Source of the DNA: JBMDXB01 sp048594975
GTDB lineage: Bacteria; Acidobacteriota; Vicinamibacteria; Vicinamibacterales; 2-12-FULL-66-21
Direction: 5' to 3'
Assembly (NCBI GenBank): GCA_048594975.1
Contig: JBMDXQ010000086.1
Span: 1-25,472, forward strand
Length of the DNA: 25,472 nucleotides
Shown here: piece after piece, positions 15,594 to 22,953 of the stretch
Layout: every line of letters starts with the position of its first letter
How positions within the stretch are numbered: the first letter of the stretch is position 1
Position numbers and translations under genes: made by a program
Notes under the pieces: model-generated
Databases searched by the model: none
Seen by the model: only the letters and a program-made list of their open reading frames with translations
What the model was told of the DNA's origin: nothing

Positions 15594-16322
15594 ATGCACA
15601 GGATGGGCACCCGCGCCGCGCTCGCCTCCATCGCCGTACTGGCGGCATCCACGGCCGCGGCCCAGACGCTGGACGAGATCGTGGCGCGTCACCTCGCGGC
15701 ACGCGGCGGCGCCGCCCGGCTCAAGGCGATCGAGACGATTCGCATGACCCGCACCGTGGCCACGCCCTTCACCGATGTGAAGGTCGTCGTCTATCGCAAG
15801 CGGCCGCACCTGCTGCGCGTCGAGCAGACGCCCGCCGGTCAGCCCACGATCGCGCGCGCCGTCGGCGCCACGGAAGCCTGGGACACCCTCCAGGGCAAGA
15901 TCGTCGTGCGGCCGCCGCAGGCCTTCGCCGACGCGAGAGACCTCGACGGCGACTTCGACGGCCTGCTCGTCGACTGGAAGGCCAAGGGGCACACGGTCCT
16001 CCTCGAAGGCAAGGAGGCGCTGCCCGGCGGTGAGGCGTACAAGCTGAAGGTGACGACCAGAAGCGGCGCGTCCGGGTACATCTACCTCGATGCGAGCACC
16101 TACCTCGATCGCCGCCACGTGAACCTGACCAGCAACCGCCAGGCGCAGGTCGTCGTCGACTTCGCCGGCTGGCGCGACGTCAACGGCATCAAGTTCCCCT
16201 TCGACATCACCGAGGAGCGAACCGGCAAGGCGCCCGTTCAGACGCTGGTCACCTATACGGAGAAGATCGAGACGAACGTGCCCATCGACGACGCGATGTT
16301 CGCGCCGCCGAAGAGCGGCTGA
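15594..16322 (+). CDS. Exported LolA-like (outer-membrane lipoprotein-sorting-like) protein
   Basis: 242 residues with a signal peptide (1-23, cleavage near STAAAQ). The mature part starts LDEIVARHLAARGGAARLKAI and then gives alternating beta strands (RVEQ, GKIVVRPPQ, YKLKVTTRSGASGYIYLDA, VNGIKFPFDI), the half-barrel pattern of LolA/LolB-like periplasmic proteins that bind lipid or lipoprotein. The C-terminal VPIDDAMFAPPKSG is typical of the group. It is chosen to start at ATG 15594 because of GAGGAG at 15580-15585 and the signal peptide. It converges on the VanZ gene with only 4 nt between stops. True LolA function is not shown. Confidence 0.75.
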   Translation: MHRMGTRAALASIAVLAASTAAAQTLDEIVARHLAARGGAARLKAIETIRMTRTVATPFTDVKVVVYRKRPHLLRVEQTPAGQPTIARAVGATEAWDTLQGKIVVRPPQAFADARDLDGDFDGLLVDWKAKGHTVLLEGKEALPGGEAYKLKVTTRSGASGYIYLDASTYLDRRHVNLTSNRQAQVVVDFAGWRDVNGIKFPFDITEERTGKAPVQTLVTYTEKIETNVPIDDAMFAPPKSG

Positions 16323-16326
16323 CGCG

Positions 16327-17478
16327 TCAGGCGCGCGCGCCGGCCCTCGCGGCCGATCGGCGGTCGAGCCGGCCCGTCCCCGCCAGCAACACGACGACGA
16401 CTCCCGTCACGACCAGCCAGTACAGCGGCTTCGGCCACGTGTAGATTGGCGCCGGGTTCGACGCGCTCACGAACCCGTGCGGATCCAGCACCGCCTCGCG
16501 CGACAGCGTGGCGGCAAGCTCGGCATTCCTCCGCTGCTCGTCGGACCAGCGGCTGCCGGCCGGCGCGTGGTACGACGGCGTGTCGATGACCGGCGCGTAG
16601 TACGTCTCGAGAATCCGGTTCTCGTACCACGCCCCGGCGGCGTCGCCGCGCTCCAGCAACTCGTTGCGCTGCCGGACGTGCTCGATACCCTCGGTCAGGT
16701 ACTGGTCCTCGCGCGACAGCCGGGGCACGGCAAGCGGAGGGGGCTGTCGGCGCCACGCCGATGCGCGGAGCGTCGAGAGCTCCGCCAGCCGGCCCGCGCT
16801 GTAGCGCGATCGAAAGCGGCCGATCTCCGCGTCGGCGATCTCGGAACCGAGGTGCACGGTGTGGAAGAAGGCGGCAACCGCGATTGCCACGACGCCGGCC
16901 CAGCGTCCGATGCGGCGCAGCGATCCGGGACGCAGCCGTGGCGCAAACGACGGCGGCGGGTCCAGGGCGACACTGAACAGCAGGCCCGATGCGATCGCGG
17001 CGCTGTTGAGGAAGATGTCCCGCATCTCGCCGACGCGCACCGGGATGAACCACTGGAACCACTCCTCGAGCGTCCCGACCAGCAGACCGGCGAGGAACGG
17101 GAGCACGAACACCGACCAGTCCCCGAGCGGCCGCCACGCGCGGTAAAACAGCAGCGTGACCAGCCCGAACTCCACGAAGTGGACGCGTTCGACGACGTCG
17201 ACGTCCGGGCGCCCCTGCGCGAAGCGCACTGCGTAGCCGACGCCGAGGAGGACCGCGGCGGCGAGCGCGCCGTAACGCACCGCGCGCCGCTCCCGGATGC
17301 GCAGCAGCGTTGCCAGGACCGCCGCGCCGATCACCAGCGCGATGACCGAGCCGACGATGAGGACGAACTGACCGGGAAACTGCGTCCGGATCCAGCGGCG
17401 TACTTCCCCGGCAAACGGCGCCCACAGGATCACGGCGGCCGCCGCCAGGCAGGCGAGCGCGAAGCGCCCCCGGTGCAC
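16327..17478 (-). CDS. VanZ-family membrane protein with long C-terminal extension
   Basis: Inner-membrane protein. Hydrophobic segments at about 7-23, 37-60, 68-86, 104-114, 122-136, 156-172 and 190-206, plus one near 348-368. The VanZ pattern is clear at 135-170: TLEEWFQWFIPVR, then RD and the Asn of FLNS, which are the conserved Glu, Gln, Arg, Asp and Asn of the family. Ordinary VanZ proteins are about 150-200 residues; here 383, with a soluble stretch (about 207-345) between the last two membrane segments. The GTG start at 17478 is 3 nt from the stop of the preceding small gene, so the two form an operon. Its role is unknown; VanZ itself lowers teicoplanin binding. Confidence 0.78.
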   Translation of the reverse strand: MHRGRFALACLAAAAVILWAPFAGEVRRWIRTQFPGQFVLIVGSVIALVIGAAVLATLLRIRERRAVRYGALAAAVLLGVGYAVRFAQGRPDVDVVERVHFVEFGLVTLLFYRAWRPLGDWSVFVLPFLAGLLVGTLEEWFQWFIPVRVGEMRDIFLNSAAIASGLLFSVALDPPPSFAPRLRPGSLRRIGRWAGVVAIAVAAFFHTVHLGSEIADAEIGRFRSRYSAGRLAELSTLRASAWRRQPPPLAVPRLSREDQYLTEGIEHVRQRNELLERGDAAGAWYENRILETYYAPVIDTPSYHAPAGSRWSDEQRRNAELAATLSREAVLDPHGFVSASNPAPIYTWPKPLYWLVVTGVVVVLLAGTGRLDRRSAARAGARA

Positions 17479-17481
17479 CGC

Positions 17482-17838
17482 TCAGCCCTCGCCGCGCCCG
17501 GCGCCGGTGTTATAGCGGAGGACGATGTCGTTGAGGCGCTCGATGTCGCGGCCGACGGCATCGGCCGCCTCGTCGAGGTCGGCGTTGTCAAGGCCGTTGC
17601 GAATCCCTTCGAGCAGGAACGCCGCCTGCTCGACGTCGATCTTCTGTTCGGGGCTGAGCTCCGCGCGTTCGCCGCCGACGACGAGCAGGTCGAGCGTCGC
17701 GGCGCAGGTCGAGCACTCGGCCGCTTCGCGGGCGGTGCCGATCGCCTCGAGGCCCCGGCAGATCCCCCGGAGCAGCAGCGCACCGCGGCGGCAGGCATGC
17801 TGCTCGTCGGCGCTGATGATGAGCGACAGGTTCTCCAT
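17482..17838 (-). CDS. Small helical cysteine protein of unknown function
   Basis: 118 residues from ATG 17838, preceded by GGGGGT at about 8 nt; a longer open frame upstream is unlikely to be translated because it crosses a perfect hairpin. The sequence is predicted mostly helical and acidic, with cysteines at 16, 27, 42 and 45, the last two as CSTC. No signal peptide or membrane segment is seen. I do not recognise the family. The stop is 3 nt before the VanZ gene start, so the two are very probably translated from one mRNA and may work together. Confidence 0.65.
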   Translation of the reverse strand: MENLSLIISADEQHACRRGALLLRGICRGLEAIGTAREAAECSTCAATLDLLVVGGERAELSPEQKIDVEQAAFLLEGIRNGLDNADLDEAADAVGRDIERLNDIVLRYNTGAGRGEG

Positions 17839-17970
17839 ACAGTGACCCCCGTGCCTCACCGCGCGGCGGTGAGCGTCAAGTCCAGGCGTCGGTATCCCCC
17901 TTCGCAACGCCAGGATTCTCGGCGTTGGATGGCTGGTCGTCGGGTGTCGGGTGTGTTGGCCTGTTCACCC
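17839..17970. other. Gap with two hairpins between the metallophosphoesterase and the small Cys protein
   Basis: CTCACCGC (17855-17862) pairs with GCGGTGAG (17866-17873), an 8-bp perfect stem 17 nt before the small gene's ATG. CAACGCC (17905-17911) pairs with GGCGTTG (17921-17927) and lies 44 nt past the metallophosphoesterase stop; it lacks a T-run. The first may be an operator or leader hairpin and the second a weak transcription-end structure. Confidence 0.4.
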
Positions 17971-18777
17971 TCACCGATTGTTCGGCCACTCGCCGCTGTC
18001 GACGACCTCGTCGAAGATCGAGACGAACTCCCACCGATAGCTGTCCGGCCGCAGCGACAGCGCGAGGATGCCGTAGACGTCGAACCGCGCGGCCTCGCTG
18101 TGCGGCGTGAACTTACTCCGCGCCGACAGGCGGCGTCCACCCGTGCCGACGATGAATTGGCGGATGCCGCGCGCGTCGCCGACCTGGTCGGGCCGCTGCG
18201 GCGCGAACCGTTCGTAGTGGTGCGAGTGGCCGTTCAGCACGATCTCGGCGCGGTGCGCGTAGAGCTCGTTCCAGAACCAGCGCGATTTCTTCGAATCGCG
18301 GTGCCCACCCGAGCCCCAGCGCGCGCGGTGCCAGAATGCCAGGATCGGCCCGCTCTGACGCGACTCCAGGTCGCGGCGCAGCCAGCGCAGCTGCGGCGAA
18401 TCGCGATCCTGCTCCACCTCGCTGTTCAGCGACACGATGTGCCAGCCGCCCAGGTCGACGCTGTAGTAGCTCACCGCCGGCGTGCCGGCGCGGGCGCCGA
18501 AGTAGGCGAAGTACGGCGCGGCGCCGCGCGTGCGGTAGTCGTGGTTGCCGGCGCAGGCCCACGTGCGGTCCTTTGCGAAGCCCCAGACCGGGTCGTAATG
18601 TTCGGCGTATTCGTCGTCGCGGCCGCGGTTGTAGGCGTTGTCGCCGAGCGCGAGGACGAGGGCGCCGGGGTTCGCGTCGATCAGCCGGCGGCCCAGCTGC
18701 CCCACCGCGAGCGCCTGCGGATTCCGCGACGGCGGCCCGCAGGCGTCGCCGACCGCGAGGACAGTCTGTTCCGGCAC
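17971..18777 (-). CDS. Metallophosphoesterase (purple acid phosphatase-like)
   Basis: Binuclear-metal phosphoesterase with the calcineurin-like fold. Metal-ligand motifs in order: GD with Asp11, GDNAY with Asp46, GNHD with Asn78 and His79, His150 in FWHRARW, and GHSHHYER with His184 and His186. The order and the Tyr of GDNAY fit the purple acid phosphatase/tartrate-resistant type. At 268 residues it is a catalytic domain only. No signal peptide is seen, which is unusual because many relatives are secreted. The GTG start at 18777 has TATGAT 6 nt before it. The neighbouring region holds a decayed methyltransferase gene. Confidence 0.88.
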   Translation of the reverse strand: MPEQTVLAVGDACGPPSRNPQALAVGQLGRRLIDANPGALVLALGDNAYNRGRDDEYAEHYDPVWGFAKDRTWACAGNHDYRTRGAAPYFAYFGARAGTPAVSYYSVDLGGWHIVSLNSEVEQDRDSPQLRWLRRDLESRQSGPILAFWHRARWGSGGHRDSKKSRWFWNELYAHRAEIVLNGHSHHYERFAPQRPDQVGDARGIRQFIVGTGGRRLSARSKFTPHSEAARFDVYGILALSLRPDSYRWEFVSIFDEVVDSGEWPNNR

Positions 18778-18783
18778 GGACGG

Positions 18784-18789
18784 ATCATA
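18784..18789 (-). promoter_or_regulatory. -10-like TATGAT, leaderless-type promoter of the metallophosphoesterase
   Basis: Minus-strand TATGAT ends 6 nt before the GTG at 18777, matching the spacing seen at four other genes here. Confidence 0.55.
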
Positions 18790-18790
18790 G

Positions 18791-19339
18791 CGTTCACGAC
18801 GACTCGTCGGCTACGAGCGGCATGCGCGCAGGGCGGCTCCGCACGCGCGACTGGTTCGCGGTCGAGCGGAGCAGCTGCCCTGGCCGTCCCGGCGCTTCGA
18901 CCGGATCTTCTGCGTCAACGCGCTGCATCATCTCACGGACTCGGCGGCGTTCTTCCGCGAAGCCCGGCGCGTTCTCCGGCCCGGCGGTGCGCTGGTGTTG
19001 GTCGGCCTCGATCCCACGCGGGCCTGGACCGGTGGCGGATCTACGACTACTTGCCGGCGGCGTTCGCCGCCGATCGCCCCAGGTACCTGTCCACCGGCGC
19101 CATCCGCTCGCTGCTCGAGTCCTGCCGGTCCGCGCAGCCTGCCACGGAGATCGCCCAGTCCAGTCGGCACTCCCGTAGCCACGGCAGGCAGCGCGGCCCG
19201 ACCGAACGCAGCGCCACGTCGCAGCTGATGGTGATCGAGCCGCGCCGAGTACGCCGACGGCCTGCGCCGGCGGCACGCGGCAGGCTCCTGCGCACAGACC
19301 TCCGTCTTGTACGCCACCACCGCCCTCATGGACCGATGA
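18791..19339 (+). pseudogene. SAM-dependent methyltransferase (type 11) remnant
   Basis: Frame 2 reads LVRGRAEQLPWP, then FDRIFCVNALHH and FFREARRVLRPGGALVLVGL, which are the post-motif I part, motif II and motif III of class I methyltransferases. At about 19020-19030 the match moves to frame 1 (RWRIYDYLPAAFAAD, then TGAIRSLLES and SATSQLMVI). At about 19235-19245 it returns to frame 2 (AEYADGLRRRHAAG, ending at TGA 19337-19339). The N-terminal SAM-binding glycine motif and start codon are missing, and the frame is closed by TAG at 18788. So the gene is truncated and has two frameshifts, and cannot make a working enzyme. Confidence 0.82.
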
Positions 19340-19342
19340 CGC

Positions 19343-19387
19343 GCGAACGCTGCCGTCGCGAACGATCCCGTCGCGAACGCCTTGTCT
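19343..19387. repeat. Three 15-bp tandem repeats at a gene 3' end
   Basis: GCGAACGCTGCCGTC, GCGAACGATCCCGTC and GCGAACGCCTTGTCT are three degenerate 15-bp units. The last overlaps the stop codon of the YjbQ-like gene by 2 nt. No function is visible. Confidence 0.6.
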
Positions 19388-20456
19388 AGACGAACCTGGT
19401 GAGGGTGACGTCGAGCACGCGCGCCTGGCGCTGGCCGCGGTGCCACTGCACGAGGATCGGGCTCTGGTAGGTGCCCTCGACGATCGCACCGCGCCCTGGC
19501 TCGGCACGATCGGAGACGAGCAGGCTGACCGAGCGTTTCATGCGCAGGAAGCGCGACGCCGGCATGGCGATCGCACGCGCGAGGACGGTCTCGACGAAGG
19601 ACTCGCGCAGACCGAGCGCGTCCACCAGCTGGTTGAAGACGCGCACCAGATCGTACTTGGCGTAGTCGAGGGTCTTGGCGGGGATGGCGCGCGGGTTGCC
19701 GAGCATGTGTCCCGCCTTCTCGGCCATGAAGCGCAGCGGATCGCGGAGCACCTCGCCGAGGTCGTGCCGCATCAGGAGCGTCTCGTACTCGTTGATCGTC
19801 AACCCCGCGTGCCGCTCGCCAGCAGCGAGCGCCAGCCGGATCCGCCCCCTGGTCACGCCGTGCTGTGCGACCAGCTCGGCGCAGCGCTGGTAGATGCCGA
19901 GCCCGGGCGCCTTCAGGTTGACCGAGTCGACGGCGTGGCTCGAGACCGGGACGACGATCCGCGTGTGCTCCACCGGCTCTTCGGCGGTATAGCCGAGGAC
20001 AGTCGTGCGTCGCTGCCGCGCGCGTCCGGCGTGGACCCCGTCGAGATCGATGAAACAGACCGGCTCGCCCGGCCGGTTCAGGTAGGACACGCAGGTGCGC
20101 AGGCCGCCGGCCATGAACGCCAGGTGCGAGTCGGCGTTGAGCGGCTCGGTCGGCCGCTGGTCGTCGGTCAGCTCCAGCCGCCGATCCAGCTTGTCGTGCT
20201 CGTACCCGGCGCCCTCCGGGAACATCGTCCGGAACACGTCGATGTAGCCCATCACGCCGCCGCGGCTGCGGTGAAGGCGCGCGGCGAGGCGCTGATCGAG
20301 GTAACCGGCGGTCGTGTGGAACGAACAGCAGAGCGCGCGCGGGTAGGCGTTCAGCGCCTCCCCGTACACGGAGGACACCTCGCGTCGGACGTCGATGACG
20401 TCGACGCGGGATCGAGGCGTCACTTCGAGCGGAAATTCAGCCGGCGCGGCAGACAT
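19386..20456 (-). CDS. Protein with two YjbQ-like (UPF0047) domains
   Basis: The N-terminal half matches the UPF0047/YjbQ pattern, a family with thiamine-phosphate-synthase-like side activity: HTTAG (47-51), a PEGAGYEHD block (80-88), NADSHL (107-112) and FIDLDG (135-140). The C-terminal half appears to be a second copy: VDSVNLKAP and HGVTRGRIRLALA lead to HAGLTINEYE (216-225), and near the end GTYQ (328-331) with QWHRGQRQARV echoes the GTWQ...EFDGPRRRRV ending of the family. The second half lacks the N(A)xxHL motif. Normal YjbQ is about 130-140 residues; this is 356. The ATG at 20456 is chosen from the first strand position. Its cellular role is unknown. Confidence 0.65.
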   Translation of the reverse strand: MSAAPAEFPLEVTPRSRVDVIDVRREVSSVYGEALNAYPRALCCSFHTTAGYLDQRLAARLHRSRGGVMGYIDVFRTMFPEGAGYEHDKLDRRLELTDDQRPTEPLNADSHLAFMAGGLRTCVSYLNRPGEPVCFIDLDGVHAGRARQRRTTVLGYTAEEPVEHTRIVVPVSSHAVDSVNLKAPGLGIYQRCAELVAQHGVTRGRIRLALAAGERHAGLTINEYETLLMRHDLGEVLRDPLRFMAEKAGHMLGNPRAIPAKTLDYAKYDLVRVFNQLVDALGLRESFVETVLARAIAMPASRFLRMKRSVSLLVSDRAEPGRGAIVEGTYQSPILVQWHRGQRQARVLDVTLTRFV

Positions 20457-20506
20457 CGAGGTGCCGTCGGGCTCGGTCCGGTCCGCCGGCGCCGAGGCCG
20501 CTCAAC

Positions 20507-20538
20507 AGGATAGCACGATCGCTCTTTGCAATGCAAAG
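20507..20538 (-). promoter_or_regulatory. Candidate promoter with palindromic operator for the YjbQ-like gene
   Basis: CTTTGCA-A-TGCAAAG (20524-20538) is a perfect 15-bp hyphenated palindrome, AT-rich against the GC-rich background. On the minus strand a -35-like TTGCAT (20536-20531) inside it and a -10-like TATCCT (20512-20507) are 18 nt apart. A regulator bound to the palindrome would block this promoter, which lies about 50 nt before the ATG. Confidence 0.45.
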
Positions 20539-20642
20539 TTCAGGCGGCAGCTCCGCGGGGCCGATGGCCAGGCTCCCAGACCGGTTCCCCCGGTCGGAGT
20601 CGTGAGGTGGCCGGCGGGAGCTGAGGGGCGTCCACCGACAGA
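20539..20642. other. Intergenic gap between CBS-like gene and YjbQ-like promoter
   Basis: About 100 nt without a supported gene. I see no strong terminator after the CBS-like stop at 20643. Confidence 0.4.
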
Positions 20643-22013
20643 TCAGCACAGCACCCGGATGACATCCGAGCGCGTGATGATGAACGTCTTCTGCGTCTTG
20701 AAGTCGCGGACCAGCACCGCCGGATTGTGCCGCGTGATCATCGTCGACAGCAGCTCCACCGGGGTGGAGATGTCCACGAACGGGAACGCCGGCAGCATGA
20801 TGCTCTCCACCGGCTGGTTCTTGAGCGCGGGGTTGCCGAGGAGCTGCTCGTAGAGGTGCGACTCGTTCAGCGACCCGACCACGCGGCCGTCGCGCGTGAT
20901 GGAGATCTGCGAGAAATCGTGCTCGCTCATCACCCGCACGGCCTCCTCGACCGGCCGGGTGGCTTCGACGGCGTACAGCTCGCCGGACACGCCCGAGGCG
21001 ACGAGGTCCCGCGCCGTCATCCCGGACTTCTCGAGGAAGCCCATCTCGCGCATCCAGTCGTCGTTGAACATCTTCCCCAGATACCGCGACCCGTGGTCGT
21101 TGAAGATGACCACGACGACGTCGCCGGCGGTGAAGTGCGCCCGGAGCTGGAGCAGCCCGGCCAGCGCCGCGCCCGAGGAGTTGCCGGCAAAGATGCCCTC
21201 TTCGCGCGCGATCCGGCGGGTCATCAGCGCCGCGTCCTTGTCGGTCACCTTCTCGAAATGGTCGATCACGTCGAAGTCCACGTTCTTCGGCAGGAAGTCC
21301 TCGCCGATCCCCTCGGTGACGTAGGGATAGATCTCGTTCTTGTCGACGATGCCGGTCTCCTTGTACTTCTTGAACACCGACCCGTAGGTGTCAATGCCCC
21401 ACACCTTGATCTCCGGGTTCTGCTCCTTGAGATAGCGGCCCACGCCGCTGATGGTCCCGCCGGTGCCGACGCCGGCGACCAGGTGCGTCACGCGCCCGTC
21501 GGTCTGCTCCCAGATCTCCGGCCCGGTGCTCTCGTAGTGCGCCGCGAGGTTGGACAGATTGTCGTACTGATTCGCCTTCCACGAATCCGCCACTTCCCGC
21601 TCCAGGCGGGACGAGACGGAGTAGTACGACCGCGGATCCTCGGGATCGACGTTGGTCGGGCAGACGATGACCTCGGCGCCGAACGCCTTCAGCGCGTCGA
21701 TCTTCTCTTTCGACTGCTTATCGGTGGTGGTGAAGATGCACCTGTAGCCCTTCACAACGGCGGTAATGGCGAGCCCCATGCCGGTGTTGCCGGAGGTGCC
21801 CTCGATCACCGTTCCGCCGGGCTTGAGCCGGCCGGCGCGTTCGGCGTCCTCGATCATCGTGACCGCGATGCGGTCCTTGTTCGAATTGCCGGGGTTGAAG
21901 GTCTCGAGCTTCGCGAGCACGGTCGCCGGAATCACGCCGCGCGTGATCGCGTTGATGCGAACGAGCGGCGTCTCGCCGATGGCGTCGAGAATCGTGTCGC
22001 AGATCTTCTTCAC
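20643..22013 (-). CDS. Cystathionine beta-synthase-like PLP enzyme with paired CBS domains
   Basis: Fold-type II PLP enzyme of the cysteine synthase/cystathionine beta-synthase group; it would join homocysteine and serine, or make cysteine. The PLP lysine is Lys46 in NPGNSNKDR, a variant of the usual NPGGSVKDR. The phosphate loops GTSGNTG (72-78) and GVGTGGT (181-187) are intact. Two CBS domains follow (about 330-456), as in eukaryotic and actinobacterial CBS, probably for regulation. The GTG at 22013 (456 residues) is preferred to open codons upstream, since it begins KKICDTILDAIGETPLVRI and a perfect TATAAT lies 9 nt before it. It is transcribed alone, divergent from DUF2277. Confidence 0.9.
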   Translation of the reverse strand: MKKICDTILDAIGETPLVRINAITRGVIPATVLAKLETFNPGNSNKDRIAVTMIEDAERAGRLKPGGTVIEGTSGNTGMGLAITAVVKGYRCIFTTTDKQSKEKIDALKAFGAEVIVCPTNVDPEDPRSYYSVSSRLEREVADSWKANQYDNLSNLAAHYESTGPEIWEQTDGRVTHLVAGVGTGGTISGVGRYLKEQNPEIKVWGIDTYGSVFKKYKETGIVDKNEIYPYVTEGIGEDFLPKNVDFDVIDHFEKVTDKDAALMTRRIAREEGIFAGNSSGAALAGLLQLRAHFTAGDVVVVIFNDHGSRYLGKMFNDDWMREMGFLEKSGMTARDLVASGVSGELYAVEATRPVEEAVRVMSEHDFSQISITRDGRVVGSLNESHLYEQLLGNPALKNQPVESIMLPAFPFVDISTPVELLSTMITRHNPAVLVRDFKTQKTFIITRSDVIRVLC

Positions 22014-22022
22014 GGCGTGTCG

Positions 22023-22028
22023 ATTATA
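22023..22028 (-). promoter_or_regulatory. -10 TATAAT before the CBS-like gene
   Basis: Perfect minus-strand TATAAT, 9 nt before the GTG at 22013, leaving room for a leader of only 2-3 nt. It supports the GTG start over the longer open frame, which would start upstream of the promoter. Confidence 0.65.
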
Positions 22029-22089
22029 CGGCCCGGGCTCGGAACCCACGAACCACCGAACCCCTGGAACCCGGGGAACCGCCACCCGT

Positions 22090-22095
22090 TATTAT
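22090..22095 (+). promoter_or_regulatory. -10-like TATTAT before DUF2277
   Basis: TATTAT lies 7 nt before the ATG at 22103, so the mRNA would begin at or just before the start codon. The stretch between it and the divergent TATAAT (22029-22089) is shared by both promoters and contains several GAACCC-like units. Confidence 0.55.
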
Positions 22096-22102
22096 TGAGA
22101 GC

Positions 22103-22393
22103 ATGTGCCGCAACATCCGGACGCTCTTCAATTTCGATCCGCCCGCGACCGACGAGGAGATCCGCGCGTCGGCGCTCCAGTTCGTGCGCAAGGTGAGCGG
22201 GTTCACGAAGCCGTCGAAAGCGAACGAAGCGGCGTTCGACGAGGCGGTGGAACAGGTCTCGGCGGCCGCGCGCCGGCTCATCGACTCGCTCAGCACGACT
22301 GCGCCGCCGAAGGACCGCACAGAGGTCGCGGCGCGGTTGCGCCAGCGAGCGGCGGTCAGGTACGGGTCGCGAACTTCTCCGCCATCCGCCTGA
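22103..22393 (+). CDS. DUF2277 protein
   Basis: Small cytoplasmic protein of 96 residues from a family of unknown function. The family signature is nearly complete: MCRNIRTLFNFDPPATDEEI at the start, then LQFVRKVSGFTKPSKANEAAF (residues 27-47, quoted in part as VRKVSGFTKPSKANEAAF) and RRLIDSL. The start is fixed by this signature and by the TATTAT box 7 nt upstream. The last 38 nt overlap the 3' end of the convergent DUF1697 gene, so the C-terminal tail RYGSRTSPPSA may be a local extension. Confidence 0.93.
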   Translation: MCRNIRTLFNFDPPATDEEIRASALQFVRKVSGFTKPSKANEAAFDEAVEQVSAAARRLIDSLSTTAPPKDRTEVAARLRQRAAVRYGSRTSPPSA

Positions 22394-22907
22394 CGGTCGT
22401 GGAGTTCCGGACGGTGGCGCCGGTGCCGAGCGCCTTGCCCAGCACGGGTCCGCCCACCTTCGAATCCGAGAAGCGGCCGCGCAACAGCCAGTAGACCTCA
22501 CGCCCGCGGATGCGGAAGTCGTCGACGTCGTTGGCCAGCGCCAGCACCTGGCGCTGCGACGTTCTCGTCAGGGCTTCCTTGAGAAAGACGATGTGGAGGC
22601 TGGCGCCGTCGGTCGACGGGAACGGCTGATGCGTCGCCACCGCCGCCAGGTCGTCTACCGATCGGACGAACGTGGGGACGGCGAATCCGAAGGCCTGGAG
22701 CAGCGCCGCCTCGATCTCGCGTTCCAGCGCCTCGGCCGCCTTGACCGACTCGAACACGACGTTGCCGCTGGCGATGAAGGTCTGCACGCCGGTGTAGCCG
22801 AGCGACTCGAACACACGGCGCAGCCGGTCCATCTTCACCTGGCGGCCGCCGATGTTCACCGCGCGCAGGAACGCCACGTAACGGGCGGTTCGCGCTCCCC
22901 TCGTCAT
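22356..22907 (-). CDS. DUF1697 protein
   Basis: 183 residues from ATG 22907. The family pattern is plain: RYVAFLRAVNIGGRQVKM at residues 9-26, FESLGYTGVQTFIASGNVVFES (33-54, the central strand and SGN motif), and a C-terminal SKVGGPVLGKALGTGATVRN with RNxxT. The biochemical function is unknown. A longer frame begins at 22979 but overlaps the upstream DUF1801 gene and does not resemble the family. It follows DUF1801 by 46 nt on the same strand and ends by overlapping DUF2277 tail to tail. Confidence 0.92.
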   Translation of the reverse strand: MTRGARTARYVAFLRAVNIGGRQVKMDRLRRVFESLGYTGVQTFIASGNVVFESVKAAEALEREIEAALLQAFGFAVPTFVRSVDDLAAVATHQPFPSTDGASLHIVFLKEALTRTSQRQVLALANDVDDFRIRGREVYWLLRGRFSDSKVGGPVLGKALGTGATVRNSTTVRRMAEKFATRT

Positions 22908-22953
22908 CGCCGGCCGGAGGCGAACGGCGCCCCCGCCCGCGCCGCTGTGCCGC

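Noticed and set aside
18791..19339. Intact methyltransferase gene
   Set aside because: The matching segments lie in frames 2, 1 and 2 again, and the N-terminal SAM-binding motif is absent.
16477..19389. A 970-codon open frame on the plus strand
   Set aside because: It runs antisense through the VanZ, small Cys and metallophosphoesterase genes, with Arg/Ala/Asp-rich low-complexity translation. It is a codon-bias shadow typical of GC-rich DNA; only its last part coincides with the methyltransferase remnant.
20727..22196. A 489-codon open frame on the plus strand
   Set aside because: It is antisense to the CBS-like gene and overlaps both divergent promoters; no domain is seen.
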